Source: Gammaproteobacteria bacterium (lineage in GTDB: Bacteria; Pseudomonadota; Gammaproteobacteria; GCA-001735895). From it: DNA of 13,110 nucleotides. The stretch is from NCBI GenBank assembly GCA_027293245.1, contig JAPUFZ010000087.1:1-13110 (forward strand). The letters are read 5' to 3'. A program made the position numbers and the translations under genes. Below are positions 1-6,937 of this stretch, one piece after another. Under the pieces are notes generated by a model. It saw nothing but the letters and a program-made list of their open reading frames with translations, was not told the DNA's origin and ran no database searches. The number at the start of each line of letters is the position of its first letter. The stretch's first letter is position 1.

Positions 1-12
1 GGTAGTTGTCAT
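1..12 (-). CDS. 5' end of a gene leaving the window (first four codons only)
   Basis: On the minus strand an ATG at 12-10 is followed by ACA ACT ACC before the window ends, giving M-T-T-T. It is preceded, seven bases upstream, by a strong Shine-Dalgarno sequence (GAGGAG, complement of 21-26), and this is the reason for calling a start here. Nothing can be said about the product. The gene would be divergent from the SYLF-domain gene at 204, sharing the AT-rich region between them. The strength of the ribosome site and the divergent layout are seen; the existence of a long reading frame beyond the edge is inferred. Confidence 0.5.
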
Positions 13-203
13 GAATCTACTCCTCTGTGTTGTAATTAATTGAGCAAGGTTGGAATAACAATACAAAAAAATTATAAAACGCCAGCCGACTGATAGATAC
101 CCCTGATTTAAATAAAGATTTTTCGGCCTGCTGAATTAATACTCTTCTATAATGACTGGGATAAACCTAATACTATCCTGAAAAATGATGAGGAATAATT
201 AAC
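13..203. promoter_or_regulatory. AT-rich divergent intergenic region with promoter elements
   Basis: This stretch separates the left-edge gene (minus) from the SYLF gene (plus) and is much richer in A and T than the genes around it. A perfect TATAAT lies at 148-153, about 50 bases before the ATG at 204. No good -35 box is visible at 16-18 bases upstream, so an activator or a weak promoter is likely. A second TATAAT reads on the minus strand (complement of 71-76) and could serve the left-edge gene. The ribosome site for the SYLF gene is AGGA at 191-194. No coding remnant was recognised here. Confidence 0.4.
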
Positions 204-770
204 ATGTCAACCAGAGCCATATTTTTAACGCTATTTGCAATGCTGACCTGCTCTGCGCCGGTATTCGCGGGCAGTGATGCTGAGAAAGACAAGCAAGCCA
301 TCGCCGTCTTTTTGGAATCCGATGTTGTCGCCAGGTTTCATAAAAGCGCTTATGGTTATGCGATTTTCCCAACCATCGGTAAAGGAGGCATTGGTATCGG
401 AGCCGCCCACGGTCCGGGCCGGGTATATCGAAAAGGAAAAAAGACAGGCGACGTTACCATGACCCAGATCAGTATCGGTTTCCAGTTGGGAGGACAGGTT
501 TATCGCCAGGTAGTTTATTTTCAGGACAAACGAGCATTTAACGAATTCACCAGTGGTCAGTTCGAATTTAGTGCACAGGCAGAGGCGATTGCGATTACCG
601 CCAGTGCGGGGGTACAGGCAGGTACTGACGGCACGTCAGCCAGTGCCAATTCAACTCAGGGTAAAACCAAATATCACAAGGGCATGATCATTTTCACCAT
701 GGGTAAAGGTGGTCTGATGTACCAGGCTGCACTGGGTGGGCAGAAATACAACTACAAGGCGTCGAAGTAA
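204..770 (+). CDS. exported SYLF-domain (Ysc84-like) lipid-binding protein
   Basis: The protein of 188 residues begins with a Sec signal peptide (hydrophobic core about 5-16, likely cut after VFA at residue 22), so it should be periplasmic or outer-membrane associated. The body matches the SYLF/Ysc84 family: a short helical lead, then the glycine-rich block with FPTIGKGGIGIG at about 55-66, GRVY at 72-75, and a C-terminal block with FTMGKGGLMYQA at 164-175. Family members bind lipids (phosphoinositides in eukaryotes); the bacterial role is poorly defined and usually annotated as envelope-related. The region at 125-153 is rich in Ala, Ser, Thr and Gly. AGGA nine bases upstream supports this start. 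The gene stands alone, convergent with the DUF1330 gene. The family is confident; the function in this cell is not known. Confidence 0.85.
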   Translation: MSTRAIFLTLFAMLTCSAPVFAGSDAEKDKQAIAVFLESDVVARFHKSAYGYAIFPTIGKGGIGIGAAHGPGRVYRKGKKTGDVTMTQISIGFQLGGQVYRQVVYFQDKRAFNEFTSGQFEFSAQAEAIAITASAGVQAGTDGTSASANSTQGKTKYHKGMIIFTMGKGGLMYQAALGGQKYNYKASK

Positions 771-787
771 TATCTGCAGTTTGCCGT

Positions 788-1078
788 CTATTCCCCTTCC
801 ACTATAAACAACGTGCAGCTGGCATTATCGCGACGCAATGGTTTTACCGGGGCATATTCGGCGGAGTCAACAAATGCACGGGCGCTATCCATATCAGGAA
901 ACTCGACAATAACCACTCGCGTCGGTGTCCATAAATCGGTTTCCCGAACGTCCAGTTCACCACCGCGTGCACGATAAACCCCGCCAAATTTTTCAGCTAT
1001 GGGTCTGGCAAGCTTTTTATATTCTTCGTATTTATCGGGGTTTTCAATTTTGGTATCGACTATCAGGAAAGCGCTCAT
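788..1078 (-). CDS. DUF1330 family small protein
   Basis: This 96-residue cytosolic protein has the full length and pattern of the DUF1330 family, a ferredoxin-like dimeric alpha/beta barrel fold: an opening strand (AFLIVDTKI), then NPDKYEEYKKLARPIAEKFGG, the arginine-glycine turn YRARGGE at about 35-41, the central strand RVVIVEFPDMDSARAFVDS at about 54-72, and the tail PVKPLRRDNASCTLFIVEG. Family members have no settled enzymatic role; some relatives are monooxygenase- or isomerase-like. GGAG lies about ten bases upstream of the ATG. The stop codon faces the SYLF stop with only 17 bases between them and no obvious terminator. There is no signal peptide. The family is confident, the function unknown. 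Confidence 0.87.
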   Translation of the reverse strand: MSAFLIVDTKIENPDKYEEYKKLARPIAEKFGGVYRARGGELDVRETDLWTPTRVVIVEFPDMDSARAFVDSAEYAPVKPLRRDNASCTLFIVEGE

Positions 1079-1169
1079 GCCGTGGAGTCTCCGGGTGATT
1101 AGATCTTGTTGATGCCATTATCGTCAAAACTGATGCCAATGGCTAATAGCCCCATCCTTAAACCGGTGC

Positions 1170-1331
1170 CAGCTTCTCGGCAGCCGACTATTCGATCATC
1201 TGGCCGGTGGCTATGCAATGACCCCGGCCGGCGAGAACCTCTATCGACATGCGTTGATCATGGAAGAGCAGGGCCAGGCGGTCGATCGACAGGTGTTCGG
1301 GCTGGATCCACAATTACGTGACCGACCTGTA
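1170..1331 (+). pseudogene. relic of a LysR-type transcriptional regulator (end of HTH domain)
   Basis: In the frame starting at 1170 the translation runs QLLGSRLFDHLAGGYAMTPA, then GENLYRHALIMEEQGQAVDR, then QVFGLDPQLRDRPV. This matches the part of LysR-family regulators just after the recognition helix: the LGxRLFDR motif, the GYxLTPAGE turn and the long dimerisation helix, ending where L.G.LRVT would normally follow. Nothing resembling the first 35 or so residues (the HTH itself) or the substrate-binding domain is present. The frame is closed by a stop at 1131, only 13 codons upstream of the match, and downstream it runs into the hlyU promoter area without further similarity. It is therefore a truncated, dead fragment. 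The rest of the 383-base gap (1079-1461) holds only regulatory sequence for the flanking genes. Confidence 0.75.
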
Positions 1332-1350
1332 GCGCCTGGATTTACCCTTA

Positions 1351-1370
1351 ACACCCCCGACCTGGGGTGT
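1351..1370. repeat. perfect inverted repeat, 7-base arms, before hlyU
   Basis: ACACCCC at 1351-1357 and GGGGTGT at 1364-1370 are exact reverse complements separated by six bases (CGACCT). An 8-base palindrome, GGGTACCC, follows at 1373-1380. No T tract follows, so it is not a classic intrinsic terminator. It could be an operator for the HlyU/protease unit or a leftover of the lost LysR gene. It lies about 90 bases before the hlyU start, and about 55 bases before a weak -10-like TATTAT at 1425-1430. Confidence 0.4.
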
Positions 1371-1461
1371 CTGGGTACCCGGCCAGGGCAGCAATCACAA
1401 CTCTCTTCTCGTCCCCGGGTCTGTTATTATCACCTACCTGCAGACAACTCAGGACATAACC

Positions 1462-1770
1462 ATGGGATTCGGCAAACTGATTAAGTCCCTTTTCTCCGGC
1501 TCTTCCAGCGCAGCGGGAGCGCCCATTGCACCATCCGAACCAATCGAATACAAAGGCCTGACGATTGAGGCTGCGCCTATCGACGAGGACGGCAAATTTC
1601 GAACCGCGGGTTATATCAGTGGTGAACTGGACGGCGAAACCAAACGTGTACAGTTTATTCGGGCTGACATCAACAGCGACAGGCAGACGGCAATAGACCA
1701 CTCAATTTCCAAGGCCCGGCAAATCATCGATGAACGGGGCGACAAACTGTTAGAGCGTTCCAACCTCTAA
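1462..1770 (+). CDS. HlyU-family small protein
   Basis: This 102-residue protein matches the small family annotated HlyU (Pfam HlyU type): an N-terminal amphipathic segment MGFGKLIKSLFSG, a Ser/Ala/Pro-rich linker, then PIEYKGLTIEAAPIDEDGKFRTAGYI at about 27-52, the strand FIRADINS at 65-72, and the C-terminal helix KARQIIDERGDKLLE at 84-98. The family is named after a haemolysin activator, but no helix-turn-helix is visible here, so a DNA-binding role should not be assumed. AGGA at 1451-1454, seven bases before the ATG, supports the start. Its stop codon is followed after a single base by the ATG of the large protease gene, so the two are almost certainly co-transcribed and perhaps translationally coupled. 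That hints at a link with the exported protease, by inference only. Confidence 0.82.
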   Translation: MGFGKLIKSLFSGSSSAAGAPIAPSEPIEYKGLTIEAAPIDEDGKFRTAGYISGELDGETKRVQFIRADINSDRQTAIDHSISKARQIIDERGDKLLERSNL

Positions 1771-1771
1771 A

Positions 1772-3658
1772 ATGGTGTTGATGCCGGCGATTCGCTGGCT
1801 GCTAGCAGTCAACCTGTTGCTGCTAACAGGCAATGCCGATGCCACCTGGCAACCCCGGCAATTGATGGAATTTACCGCCGAGGTCTGTCGCTCCTGGGAT
1901 GACGACACCGGGTTTACACCGGCTATTGCGAGCGGTCCTGTGGAGCAATCTCCGATAGAGGTGCGAGGCCGGCAGGTCGGAACAAAGTATCGTCTGCCAC
2001 TGGAGAATCAGGCACTGCTGGAACTGGATATTATCGAGCGCCCAGGTCTGCAAAAACAGTTTTCCAGTACCTTCTATCGCGCTGCTGACAATGCTTCGAT
2101 CTTTATCTCGTTGAGCTTCGATTGCAAACTGCAAGTTGCGCGCCAGATAAACTATGACGACCTCGGCCAGGCGCTCAATATCACCTCGCTGGATGCCAGT
2201 TTTGCAGTCACCGGCAGGCCTCAGTGGTTAAATCCACCGCTGAAATTCATACCCCGCAACATCGATGAATCCCTAACTAAAGCAAGCCAGGCTGGACGGT
2301 TAACGTTGCGAGTCGGCATGGTTGATTCGGGTGTCAACTATCGCTTGCCGATGATTAATCGGCGCCTGGCCAGGGATATCAATGGCGCACTGATCGGTTA
2401 CGATTTCTGGGATCAGGACAATTTACCCTATGACGCCCATCCGCTACGATCTGAGTTCTTCGTTCAACGCCACGGCACTCGAACCGCATCGCTGCTGTTG
2501 AGGGAAGCACCCGGCATTGAACTCGTGCCCTATCGATATCCCCGCCCCGATATGTCTAGAATGCAGGCCCTGGTCGAACATGCCGACAAACACCAGGTGG
2601 CCATATTGGGCATGCCACTCGGTAGCAATCAAGAGCAGGACTGGACCGCCTTTGAACGGGCCGCGCGTGCCCATCCGCAGATGCTATTCGTGGTTTCGGC
2701 CGGCAACGATGGTCGTGACATCGATGAAGTGCCGGTTTATCCAGCAGCTCTCGAACTCGACAACATGATCGTGGTCACCTCAGCAGACGATTACGTCCGA
2801 CCCGCCGAACGCACGAACTGGGGCCGATCGTCGGTTGACTACCTGATTCCGGCCGAGAACATACCCCTGATCGATTATTCCGGTGCCGAAATCTATGCGT
2901 CGGGTTCAAGTTATGCGGTATCCCGAATGACCGCACTCGCGGCTAATTTGAAAATAGCGCAGCCGCAGTGGACTGCTACCGATATAGTCGTCGAATTACG
3001 CCGGCGTTATAGAAATGACAGCGTGCACCGCTGGGTTAGCACCGGTTACGTCGCTGATCCGCTGGCTGGCCGCCCGGTTAGACTAAATCCGCATCCAGCA
3101 CTCAATATCAGACCCGCGGAACCGCCTCCGGAATTTTGGCTGCCACTCGATATTCTGGTCCTGGACCAACGCTGGACGCCCCAGCGCATTGAACAGGTGC
3201 TACAGACAGCCTACGATCTTCTCGAACAGTGTGGCATCGGTGCCGATGAGCTATCGATCCATACATTCGATGGCGACGACTACCTACGCGATCTATCCAC
3301 CGGCGGCGCACGCACTCTACTGGGAGCCACGGCTACCACAGAGCTGAGGGTAATTTTTGCGCGTGATACGCGGATGCTGGAGCCGTTTACCGGCGAAGCA
3401 TTCGGGCTTGACAACACTCACAGACGTCCGTGGCTAACCAATAGCGTGTGGCTCATGCTCGATGTCGAGGACGCAGGATCCGCACTCGCCCATGAGTTGT
3501 ACCATGTCATTGCCAACAGCGGGGAACACGTCGAGGGTAGTGGAAACCTGATGCAGTCGAGCACCGATGCAGGCAGCCGGTGGTTGACTGCGAAACAGTG
3601 CCAGCGCGCACAAACACATGGTCTTGCAAACCGGCTATTGCGGAATCAGCCAGGGTGA
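1772..3658 (+). CDS. exported subtilisin-like (S8) protease fused to an HExxH metallopeptidase-like domain
   Basis: The 628-residue protein starts with a Sec signal peptide (cut probably after ADA, residue 24; the ATG at 1781 is an alternative start). Residues 25-175 form an unrecognised N-terminal or pro-domain. Residues about 180-410 are a subtilisin-like S8 domain with the triad in order: Asp185 in GMVDSGVN, His234 in QRHGTRTASLL, Ser380 in ASGSSYAVSRM (in place of the usual GTSMAAP), and the oxyanion Asn312 in VSAGNDG. Residues about 453-628 look like a second peptidase: ILVLDQRW, a helix ending in QCGIGADELSIHTF, then HELYH at 574-578, His586, and NLM at 592-594, resembling a metzincin zinc site and Met-turn. 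The third histidine is two residues further away than in canonical metzincins. Both sites look intact. The protein probably acts in the periplasm or outside; substrates are unknown. It follows hlyU by one base. Confidence 0.82.
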   Translation: MVLMPAIRWLLAVNLLLLTGNADATWQPRQLMEFTAEVCRSWDDDTGFTPAIASGPVEQSPIEVRGRQVGTKYRLPLENQALLELDIIERPGLQKQFSSTFYRAADNASIFISLSFDCKLQVARQINYDDLGQALNITSLDASFAVTGRPQWLNPPLKFIPRNIDESLTKASQAGRLTLRVGMVDSGVNYRLPMINRRLARDINGALIGYDFWDQDNLPYDAHPLRSEFFVQRHGTRTASLLLREAPGIELVPYRYPRPDMSRMQALVEHADKHQVAILGMPLGSNQEQDWTAFERAARAHPQMLFVVSAGNDGRDIDEVPVYPAALELDNMIVVTSADDYVRPAERTNWGRSSVDYLIPAENIPLIDYSGAEIYASGSSYAVSRMTALAANLKIAQPQWTATDIVVELRRRYRNDSVHRWVSTGYVADPLAGRPVRLNPHPALNIRPAEPPPEFWLPLDILVLDQRWTPQRIEQVLQTAYDLLEQCGIGADELSIHTFDGDDYLRDLSTGGARTLLGATATTELRVIFARDTRMLEPFTGEAFGLDNTHRRPWLTNSVWLMLDVEDAGSALAHELYHVIANSGEHVEGSGNLMQSSTDAGSRWLTAKQCQRAQTHGLANRLLRNQPG

Positions 3659-3700
3659 TACGATCGAACCGGGAAAACTCAGTTAGCGGGAGTTCCAGCC

Positions 3701-4432
3701 TCAGCACATAACCTGTTTTCTGGAGAAATCCTTAAGTCGTATCAGATCGGCGGTGCCACTCGCTGCGCGATGAATGTCGAGACGTTCGTGATCCAGTACC
3801 AGGCGTTTACCAAAGGTGGTGAAGTAGCGATCAAACATCTCGCCACCGATGGTGGCGGTAGCATAGAAACTGTCTTCTTCTGGCACGTAATCGAGTGCGA
3901 TGGCAGCAAGCGGTTGCGGGGCAGGTCCACCGAGCACGAGCGCACCACGAGCTGGGTCGTAGACACTCCGCTCCGAACAACAGTAAATTACGTTTTCAGA
4001 CTCAACGATTTCCTCATCATTGTTGCGGTAACTGGTCCTTCCGTGGCGGTAATTGATGAAGCTCACCGAGGGCGCCGGGTGACTCATCTTGTGCGCACAG
4101 ATCGCCGAGAACGAAACCACCGAGTGTTTCGGTCCGGACCCACCCGGCCAGCGATAACTTTCCCGGTCACGTGTCAAAAGCCTGCCATTGGCCTTCACCG
4201 GCCGACCCAGGTCAATTATAAAACAGGGGGTAGTGACGTAGGGATAATGGAAAACGTAGGCCTCGCCAACCTCAAGCGAAGAGGCACGAACCGGTTCCCG
4301 GGTTTGATGGTCGATCAGCTTGACCCGTTCGTAAGTCTGCAACTTACGCGCCCCTTCGGCCAGCAGCTCAGGGCTGGCACTCACGCTGGCAACCGCAGAT
4401 GCACACAGCTTGACGAATCCTCTACGTTTCAT
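3701..4432 (-). CDS. Tat-exported Rieske-like [2Fe-2S] domain protein with an atypical ligand set
   Basis: The 243-residue protein opens with a twin-arginine signal (KRRGFVK, fitting RRxFxK), so it is likely exported folded with its cofactor. The central part is Rieske-like: C112-A-H114 in ICAHKMSHP, then C151-C152-S-E-R155-SVYDPARG, followed by LGGPAPQPLAAIAL, which matches the usual G-x-GPAP-x-PL end of a Rieske fold. Canonical domains use CxH and CxxH. Here the first pair is present, but the second histidine is Arg155 (or Glu154, depending on alignment). Either the cluster is bound by a different residue or it is lost. The C-terminal region contains GGEMFDRYFTTFGKRLVLD. Family members serve as electron-transfer subunits. 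GGAGG lies twelve bases before the ATG. The gene is divergent from the alcohol dehydrogenase and convergent with the S8 protease. No partner oxidase subunit is seen nearby. Confidence 0.78.
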   Translation of the reverse strand: MKRRGFVKLCASAVASVSASPELLAEGARKLQTYERVKLIDHQTREPVRASSLEVGEAYVFHYPYVTTPCFIIDLGRPVKANGRLLTRDRESYRWPGGSGPKHSVVSFSAICAHKMSHPAPSVSFINYRHGRTSYRNNDEEIVESENVIYCCSERSVYDPARGALVLGGPAPQPLAAIALDYVPEEDSFYATATIGGEMFDRYFTTFGKRLVLDHERLDIHRAASGTADLIRLKDFSRKQVMC

Positions 4433-4600
4433 CCTCGACTATTGCCTCCGGGCTTATGGCTGGTAATCTTCAGTATCGGCTGACGGGCAGTATAAATTAT
4501 CTGAATTGCGTTGGGTAGGTCTAGAAACAATTGCTCTCTGACCCGATTTTTCCGTGATAGTCTTTATATTCAGAGATTGAATAGCGCAGGAGCCTAACCC
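4433..4600. promoter_or_regulatory. divergent promoter region, Rieske-like gene and alcohol dehydrogenase
   Basis: This 168-base gap separates two divergent starts. On the plus side, a -10-like TATATT at 4565-4570 and a strong ribosome site AGGAG at 4588-4592 serve the dehydrogenase. On the minus side TATACT (complement of 4489-4494) could be the -10 of the Rieske-like gene. No convincing -35 is seen for either. TCTCTGA at 4535-4541 and its reverse complement TCAGAGA at 4570-4576 form a spaced inverted pair, and the 12-mer at 4530-4541 recurs at 8858-8869. Confidence 0.4.
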
Positions 4601-5587
4601 ATGAGAGCCATGATTCTCGAAAAACCAGGGGTGCCACTTCAACTCCTGAAAAAGCCCGATCCGATACCCGGCCCAGGGCAGGTTCTGGTAAAAATATCAG
4701 CTTGCGGTGTTTGCCGCACCGATTTGCATGTGGTCGACGGCGATCTTCCCGAACCGAAGTTGCCGATCATTCCGGGACATGAAATCGTTGGTAGAGTCGC
4801 CGGGCTCGGCGAGGGTGTTGATCACTTTAAATTGGGTGAGCGGGTCGGTATTCCCTGGTTGGGCAGTACCTGCGGACGTTGCTCTTACTGCAAGTCCGGC
4901 ACAGAAAATCTTTGCGATGAACCCGGATTTACCGGCTACCAGATCGACGGAGGTTATGCGGACATCACCGTTGCCGACGCCCGCTTCTGCTTTCCCATCA
5001 GCGCTGATTACCCGGATGCTGAGCTTGCCCCGTGGTTGTGTGCCGGTTTGATTGGCTATCGATCCCTATCCATGGTGGGTAAAAAATCTGGCCGGATTGG
5101 AATATACGGGTTTGGAGCGGCAGCGCATATCGTGACCCAGGTTGCCCGCTATCAAAATCGTGAAGTTTATGCCTTTACTAGTCCGGGTGACCGGGCGGCG
5201 CAGGAATTTGCCCTCGAAATGGGTGCAATATGGGCGGGAGACTCCGACCGGGCACCGCCCGATGAGCTGGATGCGGCGATCATCTTCGCGCCGGTTGGTT
5301 CACTAGTCCCCGCCGCGCTTCGCTCTGTGCGTAAGGGTGGTGTGGTAGTTTGCGGCGGTATTCACATGTCAGATATTCCGGGCTTTCCTTATCAGCTTCG
5401 CTGGGGCGAGCGCGTGCTTCGTTCAGTGGCAAACTTAACCCGTCAGGATGCGAAAGATTTTCTGGAACTGGCACCCAGGGTACCGATTCGTACCAGGATC
5501 GAAGAATTTGCGCTCGAGGATGCAAACCTGGCGCTGGAAGCTTTGCGATCCGGCAATTTGACTGGCGCCGCGGTGTTAATACCTTAA
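4601..5587 (+). CDS. zinc-dependent alcohol dehydrogenase (MDR superfamily, TIGR02822-like)
   Basis: A cytosolic medium-chain dehydrogenase of 328 residues that should oxidise an alcohol or reduce an aldehyde with NAD(P). The N-terminal GroES-like domain carries the catalytic zinc site: Cys38 in CGVCRTDLHVVDG, His60-Glu61 in PGHEIVG, and Cys147 in WLCAG. Four structural-zinc cysteines are at 91, 94, 97 and 105 (CGRCSYCKSGTENLC). The Rossmann domain begins near 166 with IGIYGFGAAAH, the dinucleotide-binding turn, and continues to the usual C-terminal FALEDANLALEALRSGNLTGAAVL. All expected metal ligands are present, so it looks active. AGGAG eight bases before the ATG fixes the start. It is a single-gene unit ending in a hairpin that contains its stop codon. 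The real substrate cannot be read from the sequence. Confidence 0.93.
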   Translation: MRAMILEKPGVPLQLLKKPDPIPGPGQVLVKISACGVCRTDLHVVDGDLPEPKLPIIPGHEIVGRVAGLGEGVDHFKLGERVGIPWLGSTCGRCSYCKSGTENLCDEPGFTGYQIDGGYADITVADARFCFPISADYPDAELAPWLCAGLIGYRSLSMVGKKSGRIGIYGFGAAAHIVTQVARYQNREVYAFTSPGDRAAQEFALEMGAIWAGDSDRAPPDELDAAIIFAPVGSLVPAALRSVRKGGVVVCGGIHMSDIPGFPYQLRWGERVLRSVANLTRQDAKDFLELAPRVPIRTRIEEFALEDANLALEALRSGNLTGAAVLIP

Positions 5588-5608
5588 GGAGCCTCTTCCT
5601 TAAGGTAT
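5579..5608. terminator. 12-base perfect inverted repeat overlapping the dehydrogenase stop codon
   Basis: ATACCTTAAGGA (5579-5590) and TCCTTAAGGTAT (5597-5608) are exact reverse complements around a six-base loop (GCCTCT). The TAA stop at 5585-5587 lies inside the first arm. It sits between the convergent dehydrogenase and MFS genes, where a transcript-ending or end-protecting hairpin is expected, but no T run follows on either strand, so it is not a textbook intrinsic terminator. A second inverted pair, AACCTGAA (5610-5617) and TTCAGGTT (5661-5668), encloses the rest of the gap and reaches the MFS stop. Confidence 0.6.
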
Positions 5609-5661
5609 CAACCTGAATGAATCACAACATTATCCGGCTAGCCCGCATGTTGCATGATTTT

Positions 5662-6831
5662 TCAGGTTAAATGGACCCTGGTTTCACAGAGCTGTTGTTT
5701 AATACGGTAATTAAAAACCAGTGCCAGGACGAGACATACCAGCGCCAGGCAAAAACACAATAATCCTAAAGTCTGATAACTTGTGGTGCTGACAATCGTC
5801 CCGGCCATAAACGGAGCGAAGGCCACACCTATCAGGTTGGCGCCGCTGGCCCGGGCGGCCCAGTAACCATTCGAGTCGAGTCGGGCGCAGGCACCGATCA
5901 GGTAAGGAAAGGCGATAAAAAAACCGAAAGTAAAAGAACACAGGAAAATAGAAAACAGCAGGTTCGACTGGGTGTGATAAACCACCAGGCTGGCAATGCC
6001 CATCAGGCTAATGCCGGTGCAAATTGGGAATATTCGCGGGATTTTATCGCCCAGCAATGCGACCAGTGATGCACCCGCGAGCCCGGCAGCATAGGCCAGG
6101 GCCAACAGTTTACCAATGTCTGTTTCACTAATGCCAAGCCTGGTCGCGACGCGTTCGCTAAACGATAGTACCCCACCCTCGATTAGGCAGAACACGATCA
6201 AAAGCCCTATGCCAAGAAGCCCTATGGCCCGATTGATATCCATATTGGAGTCTGCAGTCTCAGCTTTATGCGCCACTACAGGCCGGGTGGGAATAAGCAA
6301 CATAAGCGGGATCATTAGCAACAATACGATGGTCAACAAGCCGATCACGCCACTGAACATCCATTGTTGTTTGGCATAACCCATAATAGACAAGAGCACA
6401 ATCAGGGTCAGGGTGTTGCATACCAGAACTATCCCCATGACACGATCTGGATCTTTCACACGGCTGAGCAATGCACTCGAGGCAGCGAGGCATAAGCCGG
6501 CGCCCGTTCCAGCGAGTGTACGTATTAATAGCATTGGCAAATAACCGTCAATCGCCAGGCTGACCAGATTGGCCAGCAGGATTATCAGCGCACCGGTCAA
6601 AGCCAGATAGCGTAGTGAAATACGGTCCACGTAGTTTGCGAATACTAGTGTTACACCAGCCACGGCACCGATCTCAAATGTGTTGACCAGTCCTGCCTGG
6701 ATTGCATTCAACCCGAGGCCGTCAATTAGCGCACCAATGTAAAATGGTGCGCTGAAAATACTCAAATTGCTCAATAGAATGCCGGTCAGAATGGCAGATA
6801 TCAGTTTGAGTTCCACTCGATTTGAAATCAA
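5662..6831 (-). CDS. MFS transporter, 12 transmembrane segments
   Basis: A 389-residue inner-membrane protein made almost entirely of hydrophobic segments, about twelve, in two halves joined by a polar central loop near 184-200 (TRPVVAHKAETADSNMDINR). The loop after the second segment has ANYVDRISLRYL at 65-76, a form of the MFS signature GxxxDRxGRR, and RTLAGTGAGLCLAA at 104-117 fits the fourth segment. The substrate is not recognisable. The start is a TTG at 6831-6829 (M-I-S-N-R); an upstream in-frame TGA leaves no room for an earlier ATG, and the GTG at residue 6 is an alternative. It lies 106 bases downstream of the FAD oxidoreductase on the same strand, with a perfect inverted repeat just before its start. 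It may be co-transcribed or separately controlled. It is visibly lower in G+C than the oxidoreductase gene. Confidence 0.87.
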   Translation of the reverse strand: MISNRVELKLISAILTGILLSNLSIFSAPFYIGALIDGLGLNAIQAGLVNTFEIGAVAGVTLVFANYVDRISLRYLALTGALIILLANLVSLAIDGYLPMLLIRTLAGTGAGLCLAASSALLSRVKDPDRVMGIVLVCNTLTLIVLLSIMGYAKQQWMFSGVIGLLTIVLLLMIPLMLLIPTRPVVAHKAETADSNMDINRAIGLLGIGLLIVFCLIEGGVLSFSERVATRLGISETDIGKLLALAYAAGLAGASLVALLGDKIPRIFPICTGISLMGIASLVVYHTQSNLLFSIFLCSFTFGFFIAFPYLIGACARLDSNGYWAARASGANLIGVAFAPFMAGTIVSTTSYQTLGLLCFCLALVCLVLALVFNYRIKQQLCETRVHLT

Positions 6832-6840
6832 TTTAATCGC

Positions 6841-6865
6841 TCACTATAAAATTCATTTATAGTGA
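6841..6865. promoter_or_regulatory. perfect 25-base inverted repeat upstream of the MFS gene (candidate operator)
   Basis: TCACTATAAA (6841-6850) and TTTATAGTGA (6856-6865) are exact reverse complements around ATTCA. The element ends nine bases before the TTG start of the MFS gene and lies 72 bases past the FAD oxidoreductase stop. It has no T tract and is AT-rich, which favours a dimer-binding operator over a terminator. The placement would block or modulate MFS expression; a weak hairpin in the mRNA leader is the other reading. Confidence 0.5.
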
Positions 6866-6937
6866 CAGGCTAGCGGGTAATTCGCCTGCTTCCAGTTGCG
6901 GGAATTTATCAAACAACTCGAGGGTATATTTGCTCAT

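Noticed and set aside
1218..1484. 88-codon frame as a real small gene
   Set aside because: The similarity to LysR begins upstream of the ATG and stops near codon 38; the rest overlaps the hlyU start without similarity, so it is better read as part of a relic.
1348..1701. Open frame of 117 codons on the minus strand over hlyU
   Set aside because: It overlaps hlyU, which has a family match and a ribosome site; the minus translation has no family features.
3671..3697. Possible terminator between the S8 protease and the Rieske-like gene
   Set aside because: GGAAAACTC and GAGTTCC pair only with a two-base bulge and there is no T tract; too weak to call.
3770..4483. Open frame of 237 codons on the plus strand
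   Set aside because: It is antisense to the Rieske-like gene, whose minus-strand translation has a Tat signal and Rieske motifs; the plus translation shows no recognisable motif and no good ribosome site.
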